Source: Tenebrio molitor (taxonomy: Eukaryota; Arthropoda; Insecta; Coleoptera; Tenebrionidae). Taken from it: 64,000 bases of DNA. Shown here one piece after another: positions 9,250 to 20,632 of the stretch. The stretch spans positions 12,772,001 through 12,836,000 of the forward strand of contig NC_091049.1 of assembly GCF_963966145.1 (NCBI RefSeq). The letters run 5' to 3'. Under the pieces are notes generated by a model. It saw only the letters and a list, made by a program, of their open reading frames with translations. It had not been told where the DNA came from and ran no database searches. The position numbers were made by a program, and so were the translations under genes. Position 1 is the stretch's first letter. Each line of letters starts with the position of its first letter.

Positions 9250-12109
9250 TCCTCTTGTTTAATATTTTCATAATTTAATAAAGCTTTGAACTAAATCTAA
9301 AGAAATATTTTCCTTCGCATGAATAAAATTACTCAGCTGTTTAGCAACTGCGTATTTCTTCTTAAGTTCAGGTCCATGGTACTTACGAAAATATTTGTTC
9401 ATTTTTTTAACTTTTAAAAGCCACGAATTTGTGGGTTTTATTAACCCTCCATATGATAAGTGTTCTACCCATGAGGGTAAATTATGTTGATGTTCGGTAA
9501 GCAATTGATGGGTGTAATTGCCTATCTTTAAATTTTTTTGCGATGTATCCAGCAGTAAACTGTAACGCCTCGTTGGTAGTCTCTGTGTTACGACCATCAT
9601 TAGAAGAATTTTAAGAAGAGGAAGATATGTATAAGCTAATTTCTGCCAAATTATCTGAAGGATTTAATGGCACTGTTAATTCGTCATGCTCAAACACTTT
9701 TGCCGATAAATATTCCCGAGGTTCTACTTCTTGAGTATTCACATGGCTACTAAGAATTCCAGGTTTTTTACCCAAAATAATCATACAAATTCGATACAGA
9801 GCATTTAACGGCGAAGGATGATCATCTGCACCTCCTCTACATCTTAGTTGGAAAAAAAAGTTTTCCAAGCAATCTTGATTTAACCGGTGTGTGCATAAGT
9901 AGTTAGCGTTCAATTGTTCTTGCATTAATTTAAAAAGGGATTTTAATGATTTGGTTGATATAATTATGCCCTTTTGAAATATTTGAATATTTTTTTCCCA
10001 ATACGTTTCATATTTTCTGTTAACTTGATAATTTTGGTAATTGTTCACTTTAACTACTTCTGGAATTTTCGCGTTTTTTCTGGCTAGACAGCCTCAGGAC
10101 GTCCCCCTACATCGTTTCCCACCAGTCAAACCTTGTGCAAATGAAAATTTTCCTTACCCTTTAGTTATACTAAGACTTGGCGCGACCTTGACGCGACCTT
10201 GAAACACAACAAGAGAGAAAAAAAAGGCATTTGCACAGGGTTTGAATGGTGGGACACGATCTAGGAGGACGCCCTGAGGCTGTCTAGCCAGAAAAAAACG
10301 CGACAATTCCAGAAGTAGTTAAAGTGAACAATTACCATAATTTTATCCAAATGTGCCATGTGACTTTCTAAGTTAATTTCGAAAGCATTTTTGTTTGATA
10401 ACTTATTATAAGGTGCGTAACTGTTAAATATCTCAAATCATAGGATTATGTCGCTAATAAAGCTGGCTACATTCAAAGCAAGAAGAGGGTATGCACCTGG
10501 CTTGTAATGACCAATAGCTTTTGCAGTAGTTTCTGATAACAACTAGACAGCCAAACGAACATTTTGTCTTTGAGGTCCACTACACTCGATATGTTTTTTG
10601 AAAGTGTGTAACATACATTGATTTCCGTGTCTGTTAATTTTAACAATTCCTGCAATGGGTTCTTGTTTATCAAAATTCCATCTACTAATAGGAAGCCGGT
10701 ATCTAGTAATCAGTTCCTTATTAACTTTAAGATGTGTGGAACATCTGCAAAGACAAATATGTCGTTGGTGGGAATGGGATGCTTAAAAGATGTATTGCTA
10801 GTAGTTATTCTCAAGTTTTTCCATAATCCAACGTTTGTACCGCCACAGTCACTTACTATTGCCACTACATTAAAAGAAATTTCAAATAATTTTTCTATTA
10901 AAGTCAGCAAAACATCCGGGGTCATTTTTTTATCGAAATCAAGATAAATAGGCTGCTTCCAATTTGAAAATAAGCCTCTTGCCATAACACATTGCATGTG
11001 ATTATGGGGACCCAAAATTCTATCGTTTCCTACATCATACTCCAACACATTCTTGACTTTGACTTCATCAAAACATAGCACAACTGTTTTTTCAAAGTCA
11101 TTCATTGACTTTCCTGCTAATTGCATAAATTTCAAGATATTTGTTAAAATACCATTGGTAATCATCAGTTTACTAGCCATCGTCTTAGAGAAGATAAACC
11201 AGGAAGGAGAAATTGCAATGTACTTTTAACATAAAGATATGACTTCTTACTATAATACCGCAGAGTAAAGGCAGAAGCAGCTTCTTCTGAAGTCCAATTA
11301 ACACGTTTTATTCTCTTTAGTAACAAGTCCATTTGGTTTTTGGTAAAGAATTTTTTCATAGCATTTGTTTCTTCTTTTTCCAGTTTACAGAATTGTTGAC
11401 ACTTACTTCTATAATAGCATAATTGATCATTCAATAACTTAATTTTCTTTCCAGTACTGTTCTTAAATAGCTGATGTTGCGTTTCAAGTTCATTATATTT
11501 TTCCAGTAAGACTCATTAATTCATTATATTTAAGCTCAAGAGACAACTTTTCGTCAGACATTGTGGACTTTATTTCTTCAGAGTCGACCTCATCACAAAC
11601 TTGTGAAGTTGAAACCTGGGAGTTATTATCGGATGGTAAACTCAAGGATTGTGGTAAACTAACGTTTAAATTTTTTTCAACTTCTTTGTGCCTCTGCCTC
11701 TTTAAAAGTCTGCCGCTTCTTTCTATTTGTTGTGAATCGTCAATTTTTTTCTTTGCATGGGGTAAATTGACTGTTGGAGCCGCTGTTTTCTTCAATTTTT
11801 TTCTTAGTGGCAAACCTAAATTACTTCTAATAATTGTAATCATTTTCTTAATATGTTATTGTTATTTACCTAAAAGTTCATTCTGTAAATCCCTTTCGTA
11901 ATCACTGGAGGTAAAGTGCACAGAATTTGGCTGTTGTTGGGATTCCATTTATCAGCTCTTGTGCACCGTCGAATCCATTCTTTTTTAATAGTTGAAGAAA
12001 CTAAATCATTTCCTTTAGGAAAAGCATGCTAAACTACAGTTTCTCCCTTTCGTTCGGTTACAACGCGACTATTATTGCAACTAAACACGGCGCAACTGCG
12101 ATCCGGCAT
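9250..12109 (-). pseudogene. Degenerate P-element transposase with THAP domain
   Basis: The start is ATG at 12109. A THAP zinc-finger follows: C-x4-C near the N terminus, HAFPKG, a conserved W and C, then VHFTSSDYERDLQNELLG. A 64-nt phase-1 intron (11879-11816) with GT...AG joins ELLG to LPLRKKLKK, the usual P-transposase junction. Then come a coiled-coil region, the RNase H-like core (FDEVKV, SDCGGTN, FADVPHILKLIRN; 11180-10710), NQDCLENFFFQLRCRGG (10048-9611) and LPSWVEHLSYGGLIKP near the C terminus. Breaks: TAG at 12031-12029, a short deletion near 11925 that loses the third zinc-ligand Cys, frameshifts near 11490 and 11175, and an inverted duplication at 10028-10346. The transposase cannot be functional. 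I could not find convincing terminal repeats. Confidence 0.88.
10028..10346. repeat. Inverted duplication inside the P-element relic
   Basis: 10028-10103 and 10266-10346 are about 75-bp inverted copies containing CTGGCTAGACAGCCTCAGG. The arms include transposase coding DNA (GTGAACAATTACC) as well as foreign sequence, so this is not a simple MITE insertion. The spacer is about 160 bp and noncoding. Confidence 0.7.
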
Positions 12110-12204
12110 AATGTTTATGTTATGTTCTTCTTACTAATAAAATTATAATTAATAGTTATTTATTTAACGAGTTCGTGTGTAAATTGGGCTTTTTTTTTGC
12201 ATGA

Positions 12205-13870
12205 GTGGGCCAGTTTAAAACGCGAGTGACAGTGATTTTTAATTTATGTTTGAAGACTAATGCGTTTCCTGCAATTGGGAAAACTGCAAGGGTTGTGCCG
12301 ATTTTTAAGAAAGGGGATCGCAGTTGTATTGAAGATTATCGGCCTGTTTCGATCTGTAGCAATTTTTCTAAAGTATTTGAATTCATAATATTATCAGATA
12401 ACTTGTGTTTTCATTTTAAAAGTTATATCTCCCAGTCACAACATGGCTTTGTGAAAGGTAGGTCAACAATATCCAATTTATGTACTTTCACACAGTATGT
12501 AGCTAATTCAATGGATCTGGGCCTCCAAACTGATGTGATATATACTGATTTTTCAAAAGCTTTTGACAGGGTGGACAATGAAATCCTTGTCAGAAAGCTG
12601 GGGACATTGGGTTGCTCTCCTACCTTTGTAATTGTTTTGTATTCTTACCTGACGTAAGCAGTTTGTTAGTGTTCATGGACATCGTTCTAATATTTTTAAT
12701 TGTTTCTCTGGTGTGCCTCAAGGATATGTGTTAGGACCGCTACTCTTCAATATTTTTATTAATGACATAATTGAGGATCTTTCAGTATCCTGTTTGCTGT
12801 ATGCAGATGATATGGAGATTTTTACGTCTATTGGAGAAGTTGGTGATTGTATCAGGTTGCAGGATAATATTGATTTAATCTCCAGTTGGTGCATGCGAAA
12901 TAATCTCCAATTAAATATAGTCAAATGTGTCGTAATGACTTTTAGAAATAATAAACAAAAGATCGAATTTGATTATAATATTGGTGGCGCTGTTTTGGAG
13001 AGACCTGACTTGGTTTCTGACTTGGGAGTGCTGTTTGATAATAAGTTCTCTTTTACAGGCCACATCAACTCTGTTATAAAAAATTCCTGGAAGACATATG
13101 GCTATATTATTAGGAATACCAGAGATTTCTCTAGTAGGTACTATGGCGGACAATAAATTTAGGCCGGCCTGTCATTCGCTTGACATCAAAATGTGAATCT
13201 GGCATTATGTTCAGTTAACCCCATTTTCAATTTTTGTCATTCTTGTCATCATGACAGCGATAATCAAAATTAAAATTGGGAAAAGAAGCGTGCACCAGAG
13301 GGAAGTGTTACTACAAATCAGTTATCCTAGTGCGTCATGATCTGTAAGTTACGAAAAGGGCGAAGGAAACGCCAAACAGCTTGAAAACCTTCAGTTTGAC
13401 AAACTGACACATCAGTCATAATGACATTAAATGGTCGCTTGCATTGACTTTTTTGAAATGTCAGAAATTTGCCGGCCTAAATTTATTGTCCGCCATAGTA
13501 CCTCCACATGAATACATTTATTTCAACAATTTGTCAGAAGTAAACTTGAATATGCGTCGGTTGTTTGGTTTCCTAATCATGCTGTTCACATTGCTAGTAT
13601 TGAACGTTTGCAGAATACATTCTTAAAATACTTGTATTTCAGAGAGAATGGACGTTATCTCCTTATTGGATACTCACAGACCACTTTATTGGAACGTTTC
13701 TCGTTCAAAAGTTTATCCGAACGCAATAAGTGATTGAATTTATTTTTTTATACAAAATCCTTCATAACTTGATTGACCGTTGTTCTCTGCTCACTCAGAT
13801 TAATTTTTGTGTTGGAAGGCATTTTATTACTACGAGTACTCGTAGTAAAAACTTTAGTTATTTACACTAC
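12205..13870 (+). pseudogene. Jockey/CR1-type LINE reverse transcriptase, broken
   Basis: The RT frame shows VVPIFKKGD, YRPVSI, HGFVKGRST, TDFSKAFDRVD (12205-12657), then after a frameshift GVPQGYVLGPLLFN and YADDMEIF with the catalytic YADD (12713-13137). The coding sequence is interrupted by a MITE at 13142-13497 and resumes with a segment reading LEYASVVWFPNHAVHIA, typical of the post-RT region. The end decays after about 13740. It is 5' truncated, with no endonuclease. The 5' end lies close to the P-element relic. The family is inferred from RT motifs; clade placement is approximate. Confidence 0.85.
13142..13497. mobile_element. 356-bp MITE with 4-bp TSD GTAC, inserted in a LINE
   Basis: The termini are TATGGCGGACAATAAATTTA and its inverted match, about 27 bp (13142-13168 against 13471-13497). 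GTAC flanks both sides (13138-13141 and 13498-13501). Removing the element and one GTAC restores the LINE reading frame, which supports both boundaries and the insertion order. Confidence 0.85.
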
Positions 13871-14005
13871 GGGCCGGTTGCACCAACGCCAGTTAAAGTT
13901 AACTGTAGGTTAAAATGCTTGTTACTTTAGTTACCTATTGTTATAACAATGTTTTCGTATATTTTAATTTGTAGTTAAATTTAACTCACGTTGGTGCAAT
14001 CGGCC
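13871..14005. mobile_element. Palindromic MITE (GGCCGGTTGCACCAACG family), copy 1
   Basis: The ends GGCCGGTTGCACCAACG and CGTTGGTGCAATCGGCC are inverted, with an inner TTAAAGTTAACT-like inverted pair. A second copy lies at 26364-26514. Noncoding. Confidence 0.7.
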
Positions 14006-14025
14006 GTACGAGAGAGGAAGGTAAA

Positions 14026-14079
14026 GCTTTTGTTCACGCGAATTGCGAATTGGACGATGCAATTCAAGTGAACAAAAGC
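14026..14079. repeat. Short hairpin
   Basis: GCTTTTGTTCAC (14026-14037) pairs with GTGAACAAAAGC (14068-14079). It sits between two MITEs. Function unknown. Confidence 0.5.
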
Positions 14080-14151
14080 GGCCTTACTCTCGAGTGCTGT
14101 ATTTGGTTTTGTTCGATACCTGACATAACTCCTTAGAAAATGAGTCTGTGA

Positions 14152-14288
14152 CCCCCAATTTCATAATCAGCCTAAAGTTACTTTAACATTAAAGTTTACC
14201 ATTTACCATAGAAACATATTGTTGCAACAATCCATTAAAGTCCCTTTAAGATAAAGTCGACTTTAAGTTTATTATGAAACTGGCCCTA
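14152..14288. mobile_element. Palindromic MITE with TTTCATAAT ends
   Basis: AATTTCATAATCAGCCTAAAG near 14157 pairs imperfectly with the sequence ending TTTATTATGAAACTGGCCCT at 14287. The stretch is AT-rich and noncoding, and similar in style to the family at 13871. Confidence 0.55.
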
Positions 14289-14346
14289 AGTCTGTAACTT
14301 TATGTTCAAAATTTTAATTAAAATAATAGTTATTTATTATACGAGC

Positions 14347-14441
14347 GGGCTAAATGAATGTTTAACGAGCGATGCGTTTAACAGCGCGAGCGGCGAAGCC
14401 GCAAGCGCGTTAACATCGCAAGTTAAACATTCATTTAGCCC
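14347..14441. repeat. GC-loop hairpin with 20-bp perfect stem
   Basis: 14347-14366 (GGGCTAAATGAATGTTTAAC) is the exact reverse complement of 14422-14441. The 55-bp loop is GC-rich and itself partly palindromic (GAGCGGCGAAGCCGC). Similar hairpins occur at 7556, 8701 and 32674. Confidence 0.7.
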
Positions 14442-14948
14442 GGGAGTATAATACAACTGTTTATCCAATTTTACACTAATAAACTTCTCCAATTTGAGTG
14501 TAATTTTTTTAAAATCAAGTCCAAAGCTTGTGTCACCTATGATTGTCGAGACGCTGAGTGTGATTTTTTGTTGCCATGGGTTTATTAACAGGAGACAAAA
14601 AAATCGGTGTGACAATCCAATTCCAATATTACTCCTAATAAAATTAGGTCTTTACGGCGTATCAGTGTGTAGAAGATGAAAATCTAGAAAATGGATGATA
14701 CAATTATGGACAATTACTTCCCAATACCTGTAATGTATGTATAATTATTGTTTAATAAATTTTTATTTATCTTCTTTGACATTTACTTGACATTTTCAAA
14801 CCGCTAGTAAAATAAAAATTTTAAACCGCTAGAGCAATAAAATTTTTATTGGATTATTCATTAAACAAGTGCTTTTATCCCCTGTATCTAAGTATTTAAA
14901 CATGACTTTATAAGGCAAAATTGGATAAAATAAATAAATCACATTTTA
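14442..14948. other. Intergenic, no gene seen
   Basis: AT-rich. A 92-codon frame on the - strand (14615-14337) runs across the hairpin and has no family motif, so it is not called. A short inverted pair around TTTAATAAATTTTTAT/ATTTTTATTGGATTATTCATTAAA (14749 and 14840) hints at another small MITE. Confidence 0.35.
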
Positions 14949-15043
14949 GACGCCCTAAATTGGCTACAACAAATTAAAAACATATAATTTACCATAATTA
15001 TTTTGTGAATTTCGAATTTTAATTGTGTTTTTCTTCATACGAA
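14949..15043 (+). repeat. LINE 3' end (same family as 28278-28936)
   Basis: This 95-bp segment matches, with few differences, the 3' untranslated end of the LINE fragment at 28278-28936 in the opposite orientation, including the terminal CATACGAATA followed by a TA run. It is an extremely 5'-truncated insertion, followed immediately by another element. Confidence 0.7.
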
Positions 15044-15570
15044 TATACAGGCTGATTCACGTAGCCCGTTCATTAGAAACTTTCTGATTTCCACAAATCA
15101 TATTAATAGGAAAATTGGTTGTTGACTATAATTGACTACTCGAAGTTCAAATGAAATATTTTCAAAATGGTGGCACTTCCGGAAATACCGGAAATCGATA
15201 CCATCTTTGTTTTTTTAAATAGAAAGGCCCCATTTTGACTCCGCATTTAGATTCTACGGTAACTTTTGAGTTTTTTTGTCAATACTTATCTGTCAGCGTT
15301 TTCGACCTACGAGTATGTCATCTTTTTTGCAAAAAAGTGAGGTTGCAGGGTTTCATTAAAAAATTTATAATTCCTGAACCATCAGAAATAAATAATTTAT
15401 TTTTACTTCACTGACTTGTGAAAGATTGGCAGCTTTTTTGCGCTATCAACGACATTTTTTTTATGTTTCATACGCCTACTGCAATTTTTTAAAATTGATA
15501 ATTCATATTAATACGATTTTGGGAAATCAAAAAGTTTCTAATGAACGGGCTACGTGAATCAGCCTGTATA
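15044..15570. mobile_element. 527-bp TATACAGG-type MITE
   Basis: The terminal inverted repeats are about 47 bp, starting TATACAGGCTGATTCACGTA (15044 on) and ending TACGTGAATCAGCCTGTATA (15570). A partial copy lies at 53263-53700, and an inverted internal piece near 41700-41890. Noncoding. Confidence 0.8.
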
Positions 15571-15582
15571 TGTACAATATGT

Positions 15583-16816
15583 TATTGAAATGCGTTAAGA
15601 AAATTTAAACGGTGATAGAACTCATCAAAGCAAATTACTTTTCTATTTACCATTTTTTCGAAAAATCTGTCTAAACCCAGATAAAATTTTAATTAGTTTG
15701 ATCGTAAATTCTAGTACCCGCCAATGTCTCCGTGCGTACATTAAAAGCGAAAGAAGATAAAAACTTAGATAGTCAAGCAAAAACCAATTCTTTATTCGTA
15801 GTAAGTGAGAGTGACATTGAAGTTACGCACCACACTCGATCAAGGGCACTAACCTTTAAATTACATGTTCGAAATGACGCCCTCCGTTATCGATGCACGC
15901 TTGTGCCCTTCGAGCCATTATAAGCTTGAGTTCTCACCAACATGTCGGAATTTCGTTGAATTGATTCGGCAGCATTATTCACACGAACAGTTAATTCTTC
16001 GACGGTGTTAACTGGAGTCTCGTACACAATCTGTTTAATGGTCCCATAAAAAAAGTCACAAGGATTTAAGTCCGGTGAACGAGCTGGCCATAAAACTGGT
16101 CCATTACGACCTATCCACCGATTTTCTAAATTAGCGTCCAACCAATTTATTAACACCTCGTGCGGTCCGTCATGTAAGTACCACATATGCCTCCGAACTT
16201 GCAACGGCACGTCATCCAAAATGTCACTCAGCTCATTTTATAAAAAATTTAAATATCCTTCACCATTTAAATGTGGAGGTAAGACATGTGGCCCGATCAA
16301 ACGATTCCCAATTATACCTGCCCACACGTTAATCGAAAATCTTTGTTGGAAACCACGTTCTCGGATTTGGTGTGGATTTTCTTCTGACCAGATGTGGGTA
16401 TTATGCGAATTGAAAACTCCATCTCGAGTAAATCCTGCTTCATCTGTGGTTAAGACTATGCTTAAAAAATTGGGTTCTTCGTCGATTTTTTGAAGAAGCC
16501 ATTGACAAAATGCAATTCGACGTGGTGGACCTTCTGGTTTTAAGTGTTGGACACGTTGAAGATGATAAGGATGTAATCCTTGTTCGTGCAGCGTTCTCCA
16601 AATTGTGAAACTGGAAACACCCATTCGTAATGCAAGTCGTCGGCAAGTAACATTCGGTTCTTCCTCAACAGCTTGCAGAATTTCAGGCTCCAAGTCCAAG
16701 ACACGCCGAGATCTTGAACGGCCTCGATTTCGGTTGACAGGACTTAACGATAATTACGGCAAAGTCACTTTCTAATAAATTGTGACCCGTTTAAATTTTC
16801 TTAACGCATTTCAATA
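15583..16816 (-). mobile_element. Mariner/Tc1-like element with degenerate transposase
   Basis: The termini are inverted repeats of about 30 bp: TATTGAAATGCGTTAAGAAA at 15583 and its reverse complement ending at 16816. The interior is a transposase relic on the - strand. Flanking MITEs on both sides (15044-15570, 16825-17728) leave only a few bases between elements. Confidence 0.75.
15887..16745 (-). pseudogene. Mariner/Tc1-like transposase, frameshifted
   Basis: Frame 1 (about 16745-16238) has an HTH segment (VTCRRLALRMGVSSFTIWRTL), then LTTDEAGFTRDG with the first catalytic Asp, and a WSEENPHQIRERGF block. After a frameshift near 16225, frame 2 (16219-15887) has YLHDGPHEVLINWL with the second Asp and ARSPDLNPCDFFYG with the third acidic position. 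The order and motifs fit DDE_3-type mariner-like transposases. The N-terminal HTH start is missing and the C terminus ends early. Inactive copy. Confidence 0.85.
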
Positions 16817-16824
16817 CCACGCTG

Positions 16825-17728
16825 TATACAGTGAGCGGCAAAAGTATGGAATAAATTCATTAAAAATTAAACAAAATTTTTTTAAACTAATTAGTAACAC
16901 AATTTTTGACTTGTTTTTGTTCGACTGTAATTACACGAGAGGTCTTTTTTGTCCGAATAAAATTGAATTTTTTACGATAATTTGGTTGCTTGGTAAATTG
17001 ACGACACAAACCACCCGATAAAAAAACGAGTCCAAAGGACGAGCTTTTTTATCTGGTGGTTTGTGGAGTCAATTTACCAAAAAGAAACCAAATTAGAGTT
17101 TAAAAAATGAAATTTTATCCTGGACGAAAAAAACCTCGAGCGTAATTCGATGAGATAATTTAATGAATAATAATAGGTAGGTAATTATGAAAAATTGAAT
17201 TGGCCATTTTGCACTTCAATTTATTACAAGCTGTGTCAATGTTTAAGATTGTTGGCTCGTTATCATAACAACAAACAATAATCAGGTTCGAAAAAGTTTG
17301 CCATGGAAGTTTAAGCACATTTTATCCAGATGCAAAGTTAGAGCTAACTTTATCCGATGTCAAAGTGACAAATGCATCGCGGCTTATGGGATTTTTTATA
17401 CATGAATTAAATTATCGTTATAAAATTTATTTTTTCCAAATTTATAATTTTTTTTCTCAAAAATTTCCTTATGTAAGATAACAAAATTTTTATACTGGCG
17501 TTTAGAGATTTAAAAGGGCTATCAGAATCAAGAAAAAAATAGGGGGTTTCCTTAAAAAAAAACTGTCGATGACATCATAACTCGAAAAGAAATAACTGCT
17601 TGGTATTTTATTTTGTATAAAAAGATGTATTTTTATAAACTAAAATTGACCTGTCCAAAGATTTTTTTGAAAAAAATTTTGTTTAATTTTTAATGAATTT
17701 ATTCCATACTTTTGCCGCTCACTGTATA
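16825..17728. mobile_element. 904-bp Tc1/mariner-type nonautonomous element
   Basis: The terminal inverted repeats are about 58 bp, starting TATACAGTGAGCGGCAAAAG (16825) and ending in its complement at 17728, compatible with a TA duplication. The interior carries a second palindrome at about 16926-17165 centred on CGAGTCCAAAGGACGAG near 17034, probably a nested hairpin element. No transposase. Confidence 0.8.
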
Positions 17729-17799
17729 TGGGAAAAATAAAATTCAAAATAAACAAGGTTTTGTAAAGTCAATAAAGTGATTGTGTACACGTTGTGGAA

Positions 17800-18076
17800 A
17801 TGAATGTTGAAGAATTATATGTTCCTGATAATGTTCTGAAGAGGCAAGTGCAGCGAAGTACCAAATGGTGCCTACGAAGTCAAAATTACGATACCAGAAA
17901 CTCCAGAAAAAATTGGAAATATTTACTCAATGGCAGACCGATAAACGGATCAAGGGAAAAGACGAACATGTTATGACGGCATATTTTAAAAATATAGGAG
18001 CAGCATCAGCGCGGTCGTGATATTATTCAATGTTGAAGAGTACCTACACTGTTTTTCAAAACATTGACATCTCTAG
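17800..18076 (+). pseudogene. Tyrosine-recombinase-like (Crypton-type) N-terminal relic
   Basis: The frame through 17855-18070 reads KYQMVPTKSKLRYQKLQKKL then EIFTQWQ, KDEHVMTAYFKN, a stop, YYSMLKSTYTVFQNIDISR, and a donor-like GTAAGA at 18074. From memory, the pattern of a DVxLxYF segment followed by a WSxYSMLKxTxxxxxxVDIxxY segment is the SAM-like N-terminal domain of Crypton-type and domesticated insect tyrosine recombinases. The catalytic R-H-R-Y domain is not present here. One internal stop and one frame change near 17860 indicate decay. Confidence 0.4.
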
Positions 18077-18272
18077 GTAAGAGGTTTTTTAATAAGCTAT
18101 TAGTGGCTTTAATATAATAAACTAGCTGACCCGGCGAACTTCGTACCGCCTCAGAATCAATAAATGTGTTAACTTATTAGGTGAATTAAAATAAGTTTTT
18201 TTATTAAGATAAAATGAATAATTAAAATGAATTGAAATTTAATGATTTAATGCATACACAAACAAATTTAAT

Positions 18273-18500
18273 ACAGTTGGTTGCAAGAAAAAAACGGCAA
18301 ACGAAAATTTTTCTAATGTAAATTTGGTTTTGTCCATTTGTCAATTAATTGTCTACTCGACAATACCTATCAAATAAAAATGTCTGAATTTTGACACTAA
18401 TTCTAACCTATCTCTCGTAAGAAGGTTTCACACTATGAAAAAATTGTAAAAATGTGTCAATTTTATTCTGACAGTTCCCGTTTTTTTTGCAACCAACTGT
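18273..18500. mobile_element. 228-bp MITE
   Basis: The left end ACAGTTGGTTGCAAGAAAAA (18273) is inverted relative to the right end ...TTTTTTTTGCAACCAACTGT (18500). Noncoding. Nested in the dispersed repeat at 18123-19797. Confidence 0.7.
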
Positions 18501-19320
18501 TCGAGACACGACCCAACATTGAAGCGATTTCGGAAGGGTTGCGATCACAGAATATCAGTTTGAAAAGTAGACCTCGACGGCAAACGCAGGGTCTCCATCT
18601 CCACTCTTCTAACCATGGAGGTAGTATTAACAAGAGGGAGGATTCCCTATAGCCCTATACCGTCAATGCTTTAGATGCGGTATCAGTCGGCCACTCTCTG
18701 GTACCACTTTATGACTCTTCTCAAACTACGCGCAAGCGTTAGTGACACTGCTGGCCCTCTGCTGGGATCTTTCCACATGGTGCGCTCTTCATTTAGTACC
18801 ACTTTATGGCAGTGCGCATTTAGGCGCCATTTCCGCTTTTTTCAAATAGTACTCCCTCCTGACAACGCATGATGGCAGCTGACAGAGATAGGGAACAAAT
18901 CTTTAAAACCACGGGACCACGGCTTCCGAATGAGACCACTCCCGCCCCTTTACAGTCTGAATGGCGCGCATTTCAAAAAAGGAAGTTATGTTGTCGCACC
19001 CTGTACAATGCAAAAATAGGTAAGAGTAATACGTGTTGATCACCATTGATCACACTTGGTGTCAAAACTCAGCTAACGTTAAATCTCAATTAATTTCAAA
19101 TTGTCAATACGCGCACAATGACAGATGACATAACCTTACAAAATGAATTTTCTTCATAATTTTTTTTTCGTTAGTTATTCGATGTTTTAATAGTTATTCT
19201 GCTAATCGGGGCGGAGACAAATCCAACAATGTGTAATACATACAATAAAAAGCATTGTTGTGAGCTCGTGACACATGTCGAGTACTTTTGAGGTTATATG
19301 AAATCACCGAATTAACTGAA
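18501..19320. other. Non-repeat insert, no gene seen
   Basis: 18510-19000 is GC-richer than its surroundings, with two short frames near 18452-18872 that lack family motifs. Two ACCACTTTATG(G/A)C repeats occur near 18701 and 18800. I cannot assign it. Confidence 0.3.
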
Positions 19321-19797
19321 CGATAAAGTTATCGACCGGGGTTGAAAATTATTGAATTACTAATATCGCTATTCAAAAATAGGGGTTGATGGTAGAAGGG
19401 TGAAAATTTAGGGTTATATGTATTTTTTAATGCCACATCACAAAAAAATAAAAATAAACAATTTTGTTCAAAAAATAAATAAATTTTTTTTTGGGGTGGA
19501 TCACCCTTATCACTTAGGGGTATAAAAAATAGATAAGAACCTATTCTCAGATCTATTGGATATACATGTAAAATTTCATCAAAATCGGTCAAGCCGTTTC
19601 GGAGGAGTATGACAACTAAAACTGTGGCACGTTCTTTTTAGACTTTTTTAGGCAATTTTTTAAATTATTCTCTTCGTAAGAACCATCCTCGTACTTCAAG
19701 GAATATTCTAAAAAAAGAATTAGCGAAATCGGTTCAGCCAATCTCGAGATTTGCGCTTAGCAACACATTTAGTGATTCATTTTTATATTATAGATAG

Positions 19798-20298
19798 TAC
19801 AGGTTCATCAGTCTCACCTCGTCACCTCCTTTTTGAAAACAAAATGTAGAAACTATCAGCCGAAAAAAGCTGCAACTTTTTCAAGAAACGATGTTTACAA
19901 ATTTTTACTAGAAGCGGCTGACAAGAGTGGATCCTTCAGAACGTTGTACTGATGATGGGCATATTCGGTGTCTGTCGTTGTGATGAATTATGTAAAATGA
20001 TGAATTGTTATAAATAGGTATTATTGGCATGTAATTATTTTCAATATACAAATTCTTTTTCATAAAATCGAATTTCAATTATGTGTGAGTAAAAGTGCGT
20101 GAGTGAAAGTGCGTGGGCGAAAGAGAATGAACGAAAGTGAAACCTTCACCCACTGGTAACTTTCTAGGGAGGTATCGAACAAATTCTATTTACCAACTCC
20201 AAGAACGGATTTTCTTAAAATTTCTCCTTTGAAATCTCGTGGTGTTTCCGGGCAACATGTCTCGTATAATCGAAAATTTTCCATCCTCTAGTTGTATA
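19798..20298. other. Intergenic, no gene seen
   Basis: The only notable element is the segment at 20215-20298 (CGTATAATCGAAAATTTTCC then CATCCTCTAGTTGTATAATA), which recurs at 40975-41065 and is part of a dispersed repeat. Confidence 0.4.
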
Positions 20299-20632
20299 AT
20301 ACAGGGTTATTCTAAATGATTGTAGTCCAAGTAGGCGTAAAAACTGAATGTAAAATTTATAGTTGCCGCTTCGTATAAAAAACATCAAAATGATGTTAAT
20401 AAGTGAGTACACACCGTTCACACACAGGACTTAAATTGGTTGCAAAACAACGCAACATTTTTGGATTGAATCGTTAATTAAAAAAAATAAACAAAACTCT
20501 CATCACCGCACTTTTCACCTAAAAAATGACAGTGACAGCGACAAAAATTGACAGTTCACATGAAAGCGGCAAAAATTTCATAACATGGGAATGGCCTGCT
20601 TCGACTACAATCATTTAAAATAACCCTGTATA
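20299..20632. mobile_element. 334-bp TATACAGGG-type MITE upstream of Galt
   Basis: The termini ATACAGGGTTATTCTAAATG and CATTTAAAATAACCCTGTAT are inverted, followed by inverted ATTGTAGTC/GACTACAAT. Noncoding. It lies about 270 bp upstream of the Galt start codon. Confidence 0.75.

Larger units (their letters stand above)
18123..19797. repeat. Dispersed insect repeat (AGCTGACCCGGCGAAC start), interrupted
   Basis: The start AGCTGACCCGGCGAAC (18124) and the end region around CGAGATTTGCGCTTAGCAAC (19744) with a terminal ATTATAGAT tail resemble a high-copy repeat I recall from insect genomes. A mid-section (19540-19620, AAATTTCATCAAAATCGGTC) is also typical. The class (SINE/LINE 3' end or Helitron-like) is not resolved. 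It is interrupted at about 18270-19320 by a MITE and GC-richer DNA. Confidence 0.5.
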
